DNA of 57,031 nucleotides, from contig DKDI01000044.1 in NCBI GenBank assembly GCA_002449305.1, positions 1 through 57,031 on the forward strand. The letters are read 5' to 3'. This DNA is from Treponema sp. UBA6852. GTDB lineage: Bacteria > Spirochaetota > Spirochaetia > Treponematales > Treponemataceae. The position numbers and the translations under genes are program-made. The stretch's first letter is position 1, and each line of letters opens with the position of its first letter. Below are positions 7,865 through 15,723 of the stretch, one piece after another. The notes below the pieces were generated by a model. It was not told the origin of the DNA and did not search any database. It saw only the letters and a list, made by a program, of their open reading frames with translations.

Positions 7865-9052
7865 TCACCGTGTAAAAATTGAAATAAAACTTGCGCCGCC
7901 AATAAAAGTTCCAATGCTGCTTCCAATTGAAGACAAAAAGAAAACAAGCAGAACGCGAAGAATTCTATTTTTATAAAAGCCTTTTAAACTCGAAGCATCA
8001 GCCTGCAAATTTTCCATGTCTTCAACCGCCGGCTTTTTTACAAGAGCCTGAACAATTCCAGAAACAAATCCAATTCCAATAAACGGACAAAGCGAAGTAA
8101 ACGGCGCTCCAACAGCAGAAGCTAAAATTGCAAGAATGTGTCCGCCTGCAACAGCAGCTCCAATAGCCGCAAGAATTCCATTCCACAAAACCCAGCTTCC
8201 AATCAAATCCGCGCCTTTTTCAATTCCGCCTACAATAAAGCCAGCAGCAATAAGTCCCAAAATCAAAATCGGAATTATCCAAGAAGCAACTTTTGCTCCA
8301 GCTGATTTTTCTGGAACTTTCTCAATTGCACTTACATCAGGAATTTCTTTTCCAGCCGCAATTTTTTCAAGATGAGAAGAAACTCCAGGCAAATGTCCTG
8401 CTCCTAAAACCGCAAGAATATTTTTTTGGGGACAAGACCAAATTTTTGAAGCAAGATAAAAATCACGTTCGTCAATCAGAACTTCTTTTACAGCCGGAAG
8501 ATAAGACGAAAGTTCCTGCATCATTGTATCCATTTCGCTGGACTGCTTTAAATTTTCAATTTCAGTTTCTGAAACTTCTTCCTTGGAAAAAGCAGTGGCA
8601 ATAAGCAGAGAAAGCAGTTTGCATTTTCCCATAAAAGAATTTTTTGCCCAGGCACGGCGCAACGTAACTGTTACAGGACGGTCAACCATTATTTGCGGAA
8701 TTCCAAGCTCCTTAGCTTTTTTGATTGCGGCCGCCATTTCGTCTCCGGGCTTTATTCCAGCGTCTTCTCCCATTCGTTTCTGATAAGCTGAAAGGACAAT
8801 GTTTGCAAGCAAAAGAAATCCTTGTTTTTTCTTGAGAATTTCAATTATGTCCATTTTTTTCCAGGACTCTTTATCCTCCATGTTTTTCAAGCGGTTTTCG
8901 TCAAGCTCAATTGCAACAGAATCCGGCTTCTGCTCTTCAATAGCTTTTTCAACTTCTGAAATACTAGCTTTTGAAACGTGCGCTGTGCCAATGAGAATAA
9001 ATTTTCTTCCATTAAGCTCAAGAATTTTTTGTGTTGACTTGTTTTCTTCCAT
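7865..9052 (-). CDS. TraB/PrgY-family membrane protein
   Basis: A 395-residue protein. Residues 1-230 form the TraB/GumN-like domain, with GTAHVSKAS at 22-30, VAIELDENR, ERDFYLA and VLGAGHLPG, matching the conserved Glu and His positions of this putative metalloprotease-like clan. Residues ~255-395 hold four or so hydrophobic segments, so the protein is membrane-anchored through its C-terminus. PrgY proteins in enterococci shut down pheromone signalling; in spirochaetes the function is unknown. It lies seven bases after the TPR lipoprotein gene and is likely in the same transcript. Confidence 0.88.
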   Translation of the reverse strand: MEENKSTQKILELNGRKFILIGTAHVSKASISEVEKAIEEQKPDSVAIELDENRLKNMEDKESWKKMDIIEILKKKQGFLLLANIVLSAYQKRMGEDAGIKPGDEMAAAIKKAKELGIPQIMVDRPVTVTLRRAWAKNSFMGKCKLLSLLIATAFSKEEVSETEIENLKQSSEMDTMMQELSSYLPAVKEVLIDERDFYLASKIWSCPQKNILAVLGAGHLPGVSSHLEKIAAGKEIPDVSAIEKVPEKSAGAKVASWIIPILILGLIAAGFIVGGIEKGADLIGSWVLWNGILAAIGAAVAGGHILAILASAVGAPFTSLCPFIGIGFVSGIVQALVKKPAVEDMENLQADASSLKGFYKNRILRVLLVFFLSSIGSSIGTFIGGASFISIFTR

Positions 9053-9058
9053 AAAAAA

Positions 9059-10519
9059 TTATTTTAAAGGAACTTTTCCTTTTGTTCTCCATTCTGCCAA
9101 ACGAAATTCAAAAAACATTGGGCTGTTCATGCTGACAACCTTTGCATAATATTCATTGGCAAGTTCTGTTCCACCAAACATATCATAAAAAAGCGCAAGA
9201 TAATAGTACATTTTTCCCTGCAAATTTCTATTCGTCATTGCTGAAATTCTCTGCGGCAAAGGACGCTCTCCAGCCCTATCATGGAAAACCCGGAGCATAG
9301 AATATTCAATCGAATTTCTGTCCATTTTTCTAAGAACCTGATTGCTGAAATTTTTTGCTTCAGTTCCGTTGCCTTCTTTGTAATAGCAGTAAGTAATCAT
9401 TAGCGGATAAGAAATATTATTCTTGTTGGAATCATAGCACTTCATAAAAGCTTCGCGCGCAGTTGTCCAATTTTCTTCGTGAAGGGCAAGAATTCCAAGG
9501 CTTTCGTAAGCGTAGTAATAATTTGGATTCAACTCAATGACTTTTTTGTAGTCTGCCATTGCCTTTGCAAAAATATCCTGCTCATCATAAAGCCCCGCTC
9601 TGTATGCGTAAGCTAAAAAATAATCCGGTTCAATTTCGATTGCCTTTGTCCAGGCAGCTTCAGCATTTTTATAGTGCCCAAGATAACGCTCGTACATTCC
9701 GTAATCCATGTTGCATTCATAGTTTTCAGAATCTGTATCGAGAGCCTGCTTTGCATAATCAGAAGCGATTTTATATTCATTTGCAGCGTATGCAAGTTTT
9801 CCTAAATACAAAAAAGCCTGAGTGTTTTTCGGGTCAATCTCAAGAATTTTTTTGAAAGTTTTTTCAGCTTCATCATCATTTTCAAGATAATAGTCGCATT
9901 GTCCAGCACCGCGCAAAGCATCAATATTTTCAGGCTCGCGGACTAAAGCTCTTTTATAATAAATTTTTGCCTGCTTGTAGTTTTTCTTTAAAAACATATC
10001 TTCGCCAAGCTCCACATTTGCGGCGGAATTCAGCTTGTCTTTTGCCAAAAGCGAATTGACTTGTTTTGCACGCTCGGCATTGTCGCCTTTCATTTTTGCA
10101 ATTGCAACCGCAAGAGACGCAACATCATCATTCTGTGGATCACGTTGTGAAAGTTCATTGCAAAGAGCCTGAGCCTCATCAAGATTTTCCGCGCTCACAT
10201 TTATCGCAGCCTTTAAAAAAAGCAAATCAAAATCATCCGCATATTTCGCCGGAAGCTTGGTTTCATAAAGGGAAAGAGCCGCTTCTGGTCCGTCTTTGTT
10301 CAAAACCGACTGCAAATCTTCCATAAAATCAGTTTTTGAATATTCAGCTTTTTTCTTTGTTTCTGATTTTTTTTCAGTTTCAGCAGCTTGAGCCGGCTCT
10401 ACAGGTTTTTCAGTTGAAGCGCAAGAAGAAAGCCCCATGCTCAAAATAACAGCAACTGCCACAACAAGAACAACCGCAGCCAAAAGCTCCGTCAATGTAG
10501 TTTTTACCGAACTTTTCAT
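9059..10519 (-). CDS. TPR-repeat lipoprotein
   Basis: A 486-residue protein with a long hydrophobic N-terminus and candidate lipobox ending at Cys33 (GLSSC), so probably a membrane-anchored periplasmic lipoprotein. A short Glu/Lys-rich spacer leads into repeated ~34-residue TPR units from ~65 to ~440. These include ALRGAGQCDYYLENDDEAE and FLYLGKLAYAANEYKIA-type helices with the A/G-Y-A spacing and Pro at unit ends. TPR arrays serve as protein-binding platforms; no enzymatic motif is seen. The ATG follows a GAGGA by a good distance. It is the first gene of the minus-strand set ending in the shikimate-kinase-like gene. Confidence 0.87.
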   Translation of the reverse strand: MKSSVKTTLTELLAAVVLVVAVAVILSMGLSSCASTEKPVEPAQAAETEKKSETKKKAEYSKTDFMEDLQSVLNKDGPEAALSLYETKLPAKYADDFDLLFLKAAINVSAENLDEAQALCNELSQRDPQNDDVASLAVAIAKMKGDNAERAKQVNSLLAKDKLNSAANVELGEDMFLKKNYKQAKIYYKRALVREPENIDALRGAGQCDYYLENDDEAEKTFKKILEIDPKNTQAFLYLGKLAYAANEYKIASDYAKQALDTDSENYECNMDYGMYERYLGHYKNAEAAWTKAIEIEPDYFLAYAYRAGLYDEQDIFAKAMADYKKVIELNPNYYYAYESLGILALHEENWTTAREAFMKCYDSNKNNISYPLMITYCYYKEGNGTEAKNFSNQVLRKMDRNSIEYSMLRVFHDRAGERPLPQRISAMTNRNLQGKMYYYLALFYDMFGGTELANEYYAKVVSMNSPMFFEFRLAEWRTKGKVPLK

Positions 10520-10544
10520 AATTCCTCATATTCCAGAATGCTTA

Positions 10545-10573
10545 TTGCCTTTTACACTTTTTAAATATAAAAT
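10545..10573 (+). promoter_or_regulatory. Candidate promoter, near-leaderless
   Basis: TTGCCT (10545-10550), a 17-base spacer, and TAAAAT (10568-10573). The predicted transcription start (~10580) falls about three bases before the ATG at 10583, and no Shine-Dalgarno is seen there, so the message may be leaderless. Support is consensus match only. Confidence 0.45.
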
Positions 10574-10582
10574 AGCAAAGTT

Positions 10583-12478
10583 ATGCGTAAACATCCTGTA
10601 AGAAAGTTTTTTGGACTTACACTCCTTTATTCAGCTATTATTGTCGGCATTTTTGTTATTCAATTTAAGTCCAACTCTGTATTTTCCAAATCTTTGGGAG
10701 ACTTGAATTTTTCAATTTCCCAGATTCAAACAGAAAACAACGGGACAAGTTTAAAAAATCAAATAAAAGTATCTTTTAAAGGCATCACATTTTCAGCAGA
10801 CGACAAAAATCCGGTGACTGCAAAAGATTCTAACGGAAACTTAAGGCCTCTTTTCCTTGAATCCTATGAAGAGCTGGCTGATTCCGTGGAATTTTCGTTT
10901 AACGGAGGCGCGCACATAATGTTCCGCCAAATTCAGGATGAAGAAAATTCAGCTGCGCTTTCGATTCTTGCAGTTCCGCCTGAAAACTGCACGGAAATTT
11001 TCCTTCCATATAAAATTGCGCAAACTTACAGCACAGAAAATGTTTCGCCGACAAACATTCTTGTTACTTCAAAAGACGGAATTTTCAGTTTTACCTCCCA
11101 CGGATTCAGCGCGGAAAAAATTGCATTTACAAAAAAAGATTCCGCGGCGCAATATTCGCATTACAATCCTACAAAAAAATTCACATTTGATCTTGTTGCC
11201 GACCTTAAAGGAACCAACGACAGCGAAATCAAGGAGCTTACAACAAAAATCCGCTACAGCCTTGTTGAAAAAATTCAGTCTGCATTGGCGCAGGCAAAAA
11301 TCGACTCGCTTTCGGAAATAGACATAACGGCTTATGTTGCGGAACTTGCTTCACAAGGAAAATACAATCAGGCAATCGATTCAATTCCAGACTCGTTCAA
11401 AAAGGGAAACAAACGCACTTACATTTCTTCTCCGTATTTTGACAATCTCGTTTCAATGAGCAGAAGCCTTTCAGTTCAAACTGAAAAATATGCGTCTCTT
11501 GTGCAGTCGAATTCGGCGGAAGTTTTTACAGTCGAAGGAATTTCCGATTATATTTTGCGCGAAAAAAAATCTCTAGCAATAAAAAATCTCATAGAAACTG
11601 TTTCAAAGGCAAGCGAATTTTCTCCGTTTCAGGCAGCCGGAATTATAAGTGTCTATGCAAACCTCAAAAACAAAGACTCCGCGCTCGTTCAGCCGCTTGA
11701 AGCCGTACTAGAAAACTGCGTAAATTCAATTCAGGAAAACTGCAAAATTGAAAATGGAATTATAAAAATTCAAAAAGATGCAGAAAATTCAATGGATATT
11801 TATGAAACGGTCTTTACTGGAGACGCTTTGCAAAAACTTGGAAACTTGCAGAAAAACAAAGTTCTGGTTCAAGCCGGAAATTTAATGATTTATTCAAGCC
11901 TTTCTGGAGCAGACGCAAGCATAAGGACAATCGCAAATATTTATCCTATTATAGTAAAAAATAATTATTTTTATCCGCACACAGAAATTCTTGGCTGGTA
12001 CGGAAACACTTGTGTTTGGGCATGGACTTGCGCGAAATCGATTTTTTACACGCAGGAACCGGCAAACACAGCAAATATTTTTATAGACTTCCCGTTGTCG
12101 CTAACGCATTACATTATGCTGAATGGAATTCCTAATTTCCACGGAAAAATTGAAATCCAAAGCCAAATGTTCAGAACTGACCCGCGTTTTGAAACTTACA
12201 ATTCATCTGGCTATGTTTACCAGAATTCTTCACGCTCGCTATTTATAAAATCGCGCCATAAGTCAAAAATGGAACTTATAAGGCTTTTCTATGATGTCCC
12301 AAGAACTTTTGAGACAACCGCAGATTTGTCAAAAGTTCCACAGCTGCCAAAACCGCCAGCACCAGAGCCTAAAAAAGCAGAGCCACAAGCACAAAATCCA
12401 GTTTCCGCAGAAGAAAATCCACCGGAACTTTCAAATTCTGAAAGCAACGCGGCGAATTTAATTTCCGAAGAACAGTAA
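10583..12478 (+). CDS. Membrane-anchored protein of unknown function
   Basis: A 631-residue protein I do not recognise. One hydrophobic helix at ~9-27 follows a basic start, giving an N-terminal anchor or uncleaved signal. Residues ~30-210 look beta-rich (FSFNGGAHIMF, GIFSFTSHGFS). Residues ~215-430 look mostly helical, and ~440-590 contain an aromatic-rich stretch (ILGWYGNTCVWAWTCAKS). The last ~45 residues are Pro/Glu/Ala-rich and probably disordered. The likely location is the periplasm, tethered to the inner membrane. No Shine-Dalgarno precedes the ATG. It diverges from the TPR lipoprotein gene across a 63-base gap. Domain boundaries are rough and no function is assigned. Confidence 0.8.
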   Translation: MRKHPVRKFFGLTLLYSAIIVGIFVIQFKSNSVFSKSLGDLNFSISQIQTENNGTSLKNQIKVSFKGITFSADDKNPVTAKDSNGNLRPLFLESYEELADSVEFSFNGGAHIMFRQIQDEENSAALSILAVPPENCTEIFLPYKIAQTYSTENVSPTNILVTSKDGIFSFTSHGFSAEKIAFTKKDSAAQYSHYNPTKKFTFDLVADLKGTNDSEIKELTTKIRYSLVEKIQSALAQAKIDSLSEIDITAYVAELASQGKYNQAIDSIPDSFKKGNKRTYISSPYFDNLVSMSRSLSVQTEKYASLVQSNSAEVFTVEGISDYILREKKSLAIKNLIETVSKASEFSPFQAAGIISVYANLKNKDSALVQPLEAVLENCVNSIQENCKIENGIIKIQKDAENSMDIYETVFTGDALQKLGNLQKNKVLVQAGNLMIYSSLSGADASIRTIANIYPIIVKNNYFYPHTEILGWYGNTCVWAWTCAKSIFYTQEPANTANIFIDFPLSLTHYIMLNGIPNFHGKIEIQSQMFRTDPRFETYNSSGYVYQNSSRSLFIKSRHKSKMELIRLFYDVPRTFETTADLSKVPQLPKPPAPEPKKAEPQAQNPVSAEENPPELSNSESNAANLISEEQ

Positions 12479-12542
12479 AAATTCTTTGCCAATCTAAATC
12501 CTCGAAACTGAAGCGAAAAAAAATAAATTTTTTCACTATTTT

Positions 12543-12572
12543 TTGTCATTTTAAAGAAATATGTGCTATAAT
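12543..12572 (+). promoter_or_regulatory. Candidate promoter of glycosidase gene
   Basis: TTGTCA (12543-12548), an 18-base spacer, and a perfect TATAAT (12567-12572). The predicted start near 12579 gives a leader of about 45 bases before the GTG at 12625. Confidence 0.6.
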
Positions 12573-12624
12573 TACCCAAAATGCCGTTATATCAACTTTT
12601 TGAAAAAAAGCAGCAGGAGCAATT

Positions 12625-14055
12625 GTGAACAAACGTGATTTCCCTAAAATCCATTTTTATGATCAGGATTTTGTAGATATTTATGATAAAACTTGGAACT
12701 GGCTTTCTGAATATTGGATTAACACAGAAACAGGCGAACAAGACAGCGAAGGGCTTTTTGTTTATCCTGTAAATGGAAAATATATATTAGATCAGCTTGA
12801 AACAATTTTTTCATCGTTTTTCCTCGTTTACTCAAATAGAAATTATCCGGCAAGTAAAAACATAGATTATTTTTACGCGCGCCAAGAAGAAAACGGAGCA
12901 ATCAGATGGAAATATGACGCGGCTACAAACAGTCCCATTATTGACAAAAAAAATCCAGAGGGAATAGGACTTCCGCTTTTTGCCTGGGCTGAATTCAATT
13001 TGTATCACAAAAGCGCAAACAAACGCCGCATAAAAGAAGTAATGCCGGTACTGCAAAAATACATGGAATGGATTGACAGAACTTTCAAACAGCCAAACGG
13101 ACTTTATTCAGTTCCTCACGAATGTTCAACAATGTTCAATTCTCCGCGGAAAGGCGCATTTTATCCGGTCGACTTCAACAGCTGCATGGCAATCAATATG
13201 GCGCACATGTCAGCTCTTGGCGATATTCTGAATGACAAGGACTTGAGCTTTCAGTATAAAAAAATGTATTTCAGCCTAAAAACCAGAATAAACAGCCTTA
13301 TGTGGGATGTAGAAAGCGGTTTTTACTACGATTTGGACAAAAATGAACAGCGTCTTTCGCAAAAAACTATAGCCGGATTCTGGCCTTTGCTTGCGGAACT
13401 TCCTAATGCGGACAGAGCGGACACTCTTATTGCGCATTTGAACAATCCAAAGACATTCGGCACAGACCATCCATTTCCTACTTTAAGCGCAGATAGTCCT
13501 GATTTTAAAGAAAACGGAGAAGGATTCAAAGGCTCTGTTTTGGCTCCATTCAATTTTATGGTTATAAAGGGCCTTGAAAAATACCAGCGTTACGCATTTG
13601 CACGCGAATGTTCAATCCGGCATTTGTATTATATTCTCGAAGCATTAAGTCCAGCGGATTCAAAGCGGAAAGGCGACTTGTACGAAGCATATCTTCCATG
13701 CCAAGAAGGTCCTGCAACCTGCCGAAGCGAAAAAGATTTTCCACGCAAACGTTTTTTGCATTTTACCGGACTTTCAACAGTTGCTCTCATGATTGAAAAC
13801 GTAATCGGACTGAACATAAGCCTTCCTAGAAAAACTGTAGACTGGATTATTCCAAATCTTGAAATCATGGGAATTGAAAAGCTTTCATTAAAACGAAACC
13901 TTATCACAATTCTCAGCAACAAAAGCAAACGCGGCTGGGAAATTCAGATGGAAAGCGAAAAACTTTACTATTTTACAATCAATATTTTGGATCAAAAGAA
14001 AAAAACGCTTCCTATTCCAAGCGGAAAATGTTCGATGCTTATCGACAAACTGTAA
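12625..14055 (+). CDS. GH63/trehalase-like (alpha/alpha)6-barrel glycosidase
   Basis: A 476-residue cytoplasmic-looking protein with no signal peptide. The pattern resembles the GH63/GH37-type six-hairpin glycosidases that include mannosylglycerate/glucosylglycerate hydrolases and trehalases: QLETIFSSFF, RQEENGAIRW, LPLFAWAEFN, LYSVPHECSTMFNSPR, PVDFNSCMAINM, LMWDVESGFYYDLD, IAGFWPLLAEL and LYEAYLPCQEGPA. The substrate is likely an alpha-linked compatible solute or oligosaccharide, not resolvable here. The start is GTG at 12625, behind AGGAGC. It appears monocistronic, with a good promoter of its own. Confidence is good for the fold class and low for the substrate. Confidence 0.75.
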   Translation: MNKRDFPKIHFYDQDFVDIYDKTWNWLSEYWINTETGEQDSEGLFVYPVNGKYILDQLETIFSSFFLVYSNRNYPASKNIDYFYARQEENGAIRWKYDAATNSPIIDKKNPEGIGLPLFAWAEFNLYHKSANKRRIKEVMPVLQKYMEWIDRTFKQPNGLYSVPHECSTMFNSPRKGAFYPVDFNSCMAINMAHMSALGDILNDKDLSFQYKKMYFSLKTRINSLMWDVESGFYYDLDKNEQRLSQKTIAGFWPLLAELPNADRADTLIAHLNNPKTFGTDHPFPTLSADSPDFKENGEGFKGSVLAPFNFMVIKGLEKYQRYAFARECSIRHLYYILEALSPADSKRKGDLYEAYLPCQEGPATCRSEKDFPRKRFLHFTGLSTVALMIENVIGLNISLPRKTVDWIIPNLEIMGIEKLSLKRNLITILSNKSKRGWEIQMESEKLYYFTINILDQKKKTLPIPSGKCSMLIDKL

Positions 14056-14181
14056 CATATTCCGCTCTGAATGTTTTTAGAGCTAAAAATGCAAAATAGT
14101 TTTTAGAAAACGCTGAATTTAACATTAAATTAACACAAATCAAAGCGTTTCTGAAAATTAATGGAATAAGGTAATTTTTAA

Positions 14182-15720
14182 ATGAACACACCTCAAGCTG
14201 TAATTGAGATTGGCTCAACAGGAATAAGGCTTCTTGTTGCAGAACCAGTTGAAGTCCAATCGCAAAAAAAATTTAACATTCTCGACCGAAGCGATCAGCC
14301 TGTAAATTTGGGACGCGATGTTTTTACCACACGCTCAATAAGCCGCGAAACTCTTTTAATATGCCTTCATATTCTTGAACGTTACGCAGAGCAACTGGCA
14401 GCCTGGGGAATCAGCCGGGAAGAAACAATTGTAATTGCCACAAGCGCAGTCCGCGAGGCAGAAAACAGAGATCCATTTGTTGACCGAATAAAAGTAAAAA
14501 CAGGCTTTATTATCCACGTAATCGACGGAATTGAAGAAAACAGGCTCATGTACCTTGCCGTAAGCGAATGCATAAAAGAAGGAAGCGTTGCAATACGGCA
14601 AAACGACTCTATTTTCCTAGACATTTCCGGCGGCGCAACAGAAATGATGCTCATGGAAAAAGGCAGAATAATCGGAGCGCACAGCATGAGGCTTGGAACT
14701 GTAATCATTGAACAGATGATTCATTCCATGATGGGAAACCTTGACGATGCCCGAAGATTCATTTCAGAATTTATACGTAATACAAAAAACACGCTGAACG
14801 CAGAAATAAATTTGGACAAAATCCAGCAGTTTATTGTTCTGGGCAACGACATGAAAATTGTTTCACTTTTTGTCGGAAAGCCAATTTCACCTTTTTTGTG
14901 GGAAGTTGAGCGCGGAGCATTTGAAAATTTCGTGGATGAAGTTCAGCATTACACGCCTGAAGAATGCATTGCAAAATTCAAAATGAGCTACAATGAAGCT
15001 CAGACATTTCAAATTTCTTTGGTTGCCTACAAACTTTTCATTCAGCTTACAAATGTAACAAAATTTATTGTTCCAGATACTTCAATCCGCGAAGGAATTC
15101 TTTTAAGCCGGAATCAACTTTCCAATCCTGAAATTCAAAACGACTTTACTCAGCAAATTTTAGCAGGCGCAAGGGCGATTTTGAAAAAATATCAGGGCGA
15201 CGAAAACCACGCTGAATATGTTCGCAAAACCAGCCTTGAAATTTATGATGCGCTCCAAAAGGAACTTGGCTTTGATTCCCATGTCCGTGTGCTTCTTGAA
15301 ATAAGCGCGATTCTTCACGATGTTGGAATGTTTATCAGGGCAGAAGATCACAATATCCACGGAAAATACATTGTAAACAATAGTGAAATTTTCGGACTGA
15401 ACCGCGACGACAAATCCATTGTTGCGCAGATAATAAGTTTTCACCGCGGAAGCAAAATGCCGCAGGAAGACGAGGAGTTCAGGCTTTTATCCAGAAGCAG
15501 AAGAATGACCGTTTTAAAGCTAAGCGCAATTCTCCGTGTAGCAGACGCTTTGGACAGAACGCATAAACAGCATTTGTACAACTTCAACATTTCTTTTGCA
15601 AAAGACAGCATAACATTCAGAACAAAAGGACATAACAATCTTTCCTTGGAAAAACTTGCCGTTTCAGAAAAAGGCGACTTGTTTGAAAATATTTTTGGCT
15701 ACAAAATAGTATTGGTATAG
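14182..15720 (+). CDS. ppx: Exopolyphosphatase/Ppx-GppA phosphatase with C-terminal HD domain
   Basis: A 512-residue protein. Residues ~1-310 are the ASKHA-fold Ppx/GppA domain: AVIEIGSTGIRLLVAEP near the N-terminus and FLDISGGATEMML as the second phosphate-binding loop. Residues ~320-512 carry an HD-type domain with HD at 379-380 (AILHDVGM) and a later IISFHRG. The family hydrolyses polyphosphate ends, pppGpp, or both. Three bases separate it from ppk1, so making and breaking of polyphosphate are encoded together. An AAGG sits upstream of the ATG. Confidence 0.92.
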   Translation: MNTPQAVIEIGSTGIRLLVAEPVEVQSQKKFNILDRSDQPVNLGRDVFTTRSISRETLLICLHILERYAEQLAAWGISREETIVIATSAVREAENRDPFVDRIKVKTGFIIHVIDGIEENRLMYLAVSECIKEGSVAIRQNDSIFLDISGGATEMMLMEKGRIIGAHSMRLGTVIIEQMIHSMMGNLDDARRFISEFIRNTKNTLNAEINLDKIQQFIVLGNDMKIVSLFVGKPISPFLWEVERGAFENFVDEVQHYTPEECIAKFKMSYNEAQTFQISLVAYKLFIQLTNVTKFIVPDTSIREGILLSRNQLSNPEIQNDFTQQILAGARAILKKYQGDENHAEYVRKTSLEIYDALQKELGFDSHVRVLLEISAILHDVGMFIRAEDHNIHGKYIVNNSEIFGLNRDDKSIVAQIISFHRGSKMPQEDEEFRLLSRSRRMTVLKLSAILRVADALDRTHKQHLYNFNISFAKDSITFRTKGHNNLSLEKLAVSEKGDLFENIFGYKIVLV

Positions 15721-15723
15721 CTT

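Noticed and set aside
14064..14116. TTTTTAGAGCTAAAAA palindrome after the glycosidase gene, with a related AGCTCTAAAAA near 3919
   Set aside because: It is a short AT-rich palindrome; two loose copies are too few to call a repeat family, and the terminator shape is weak.
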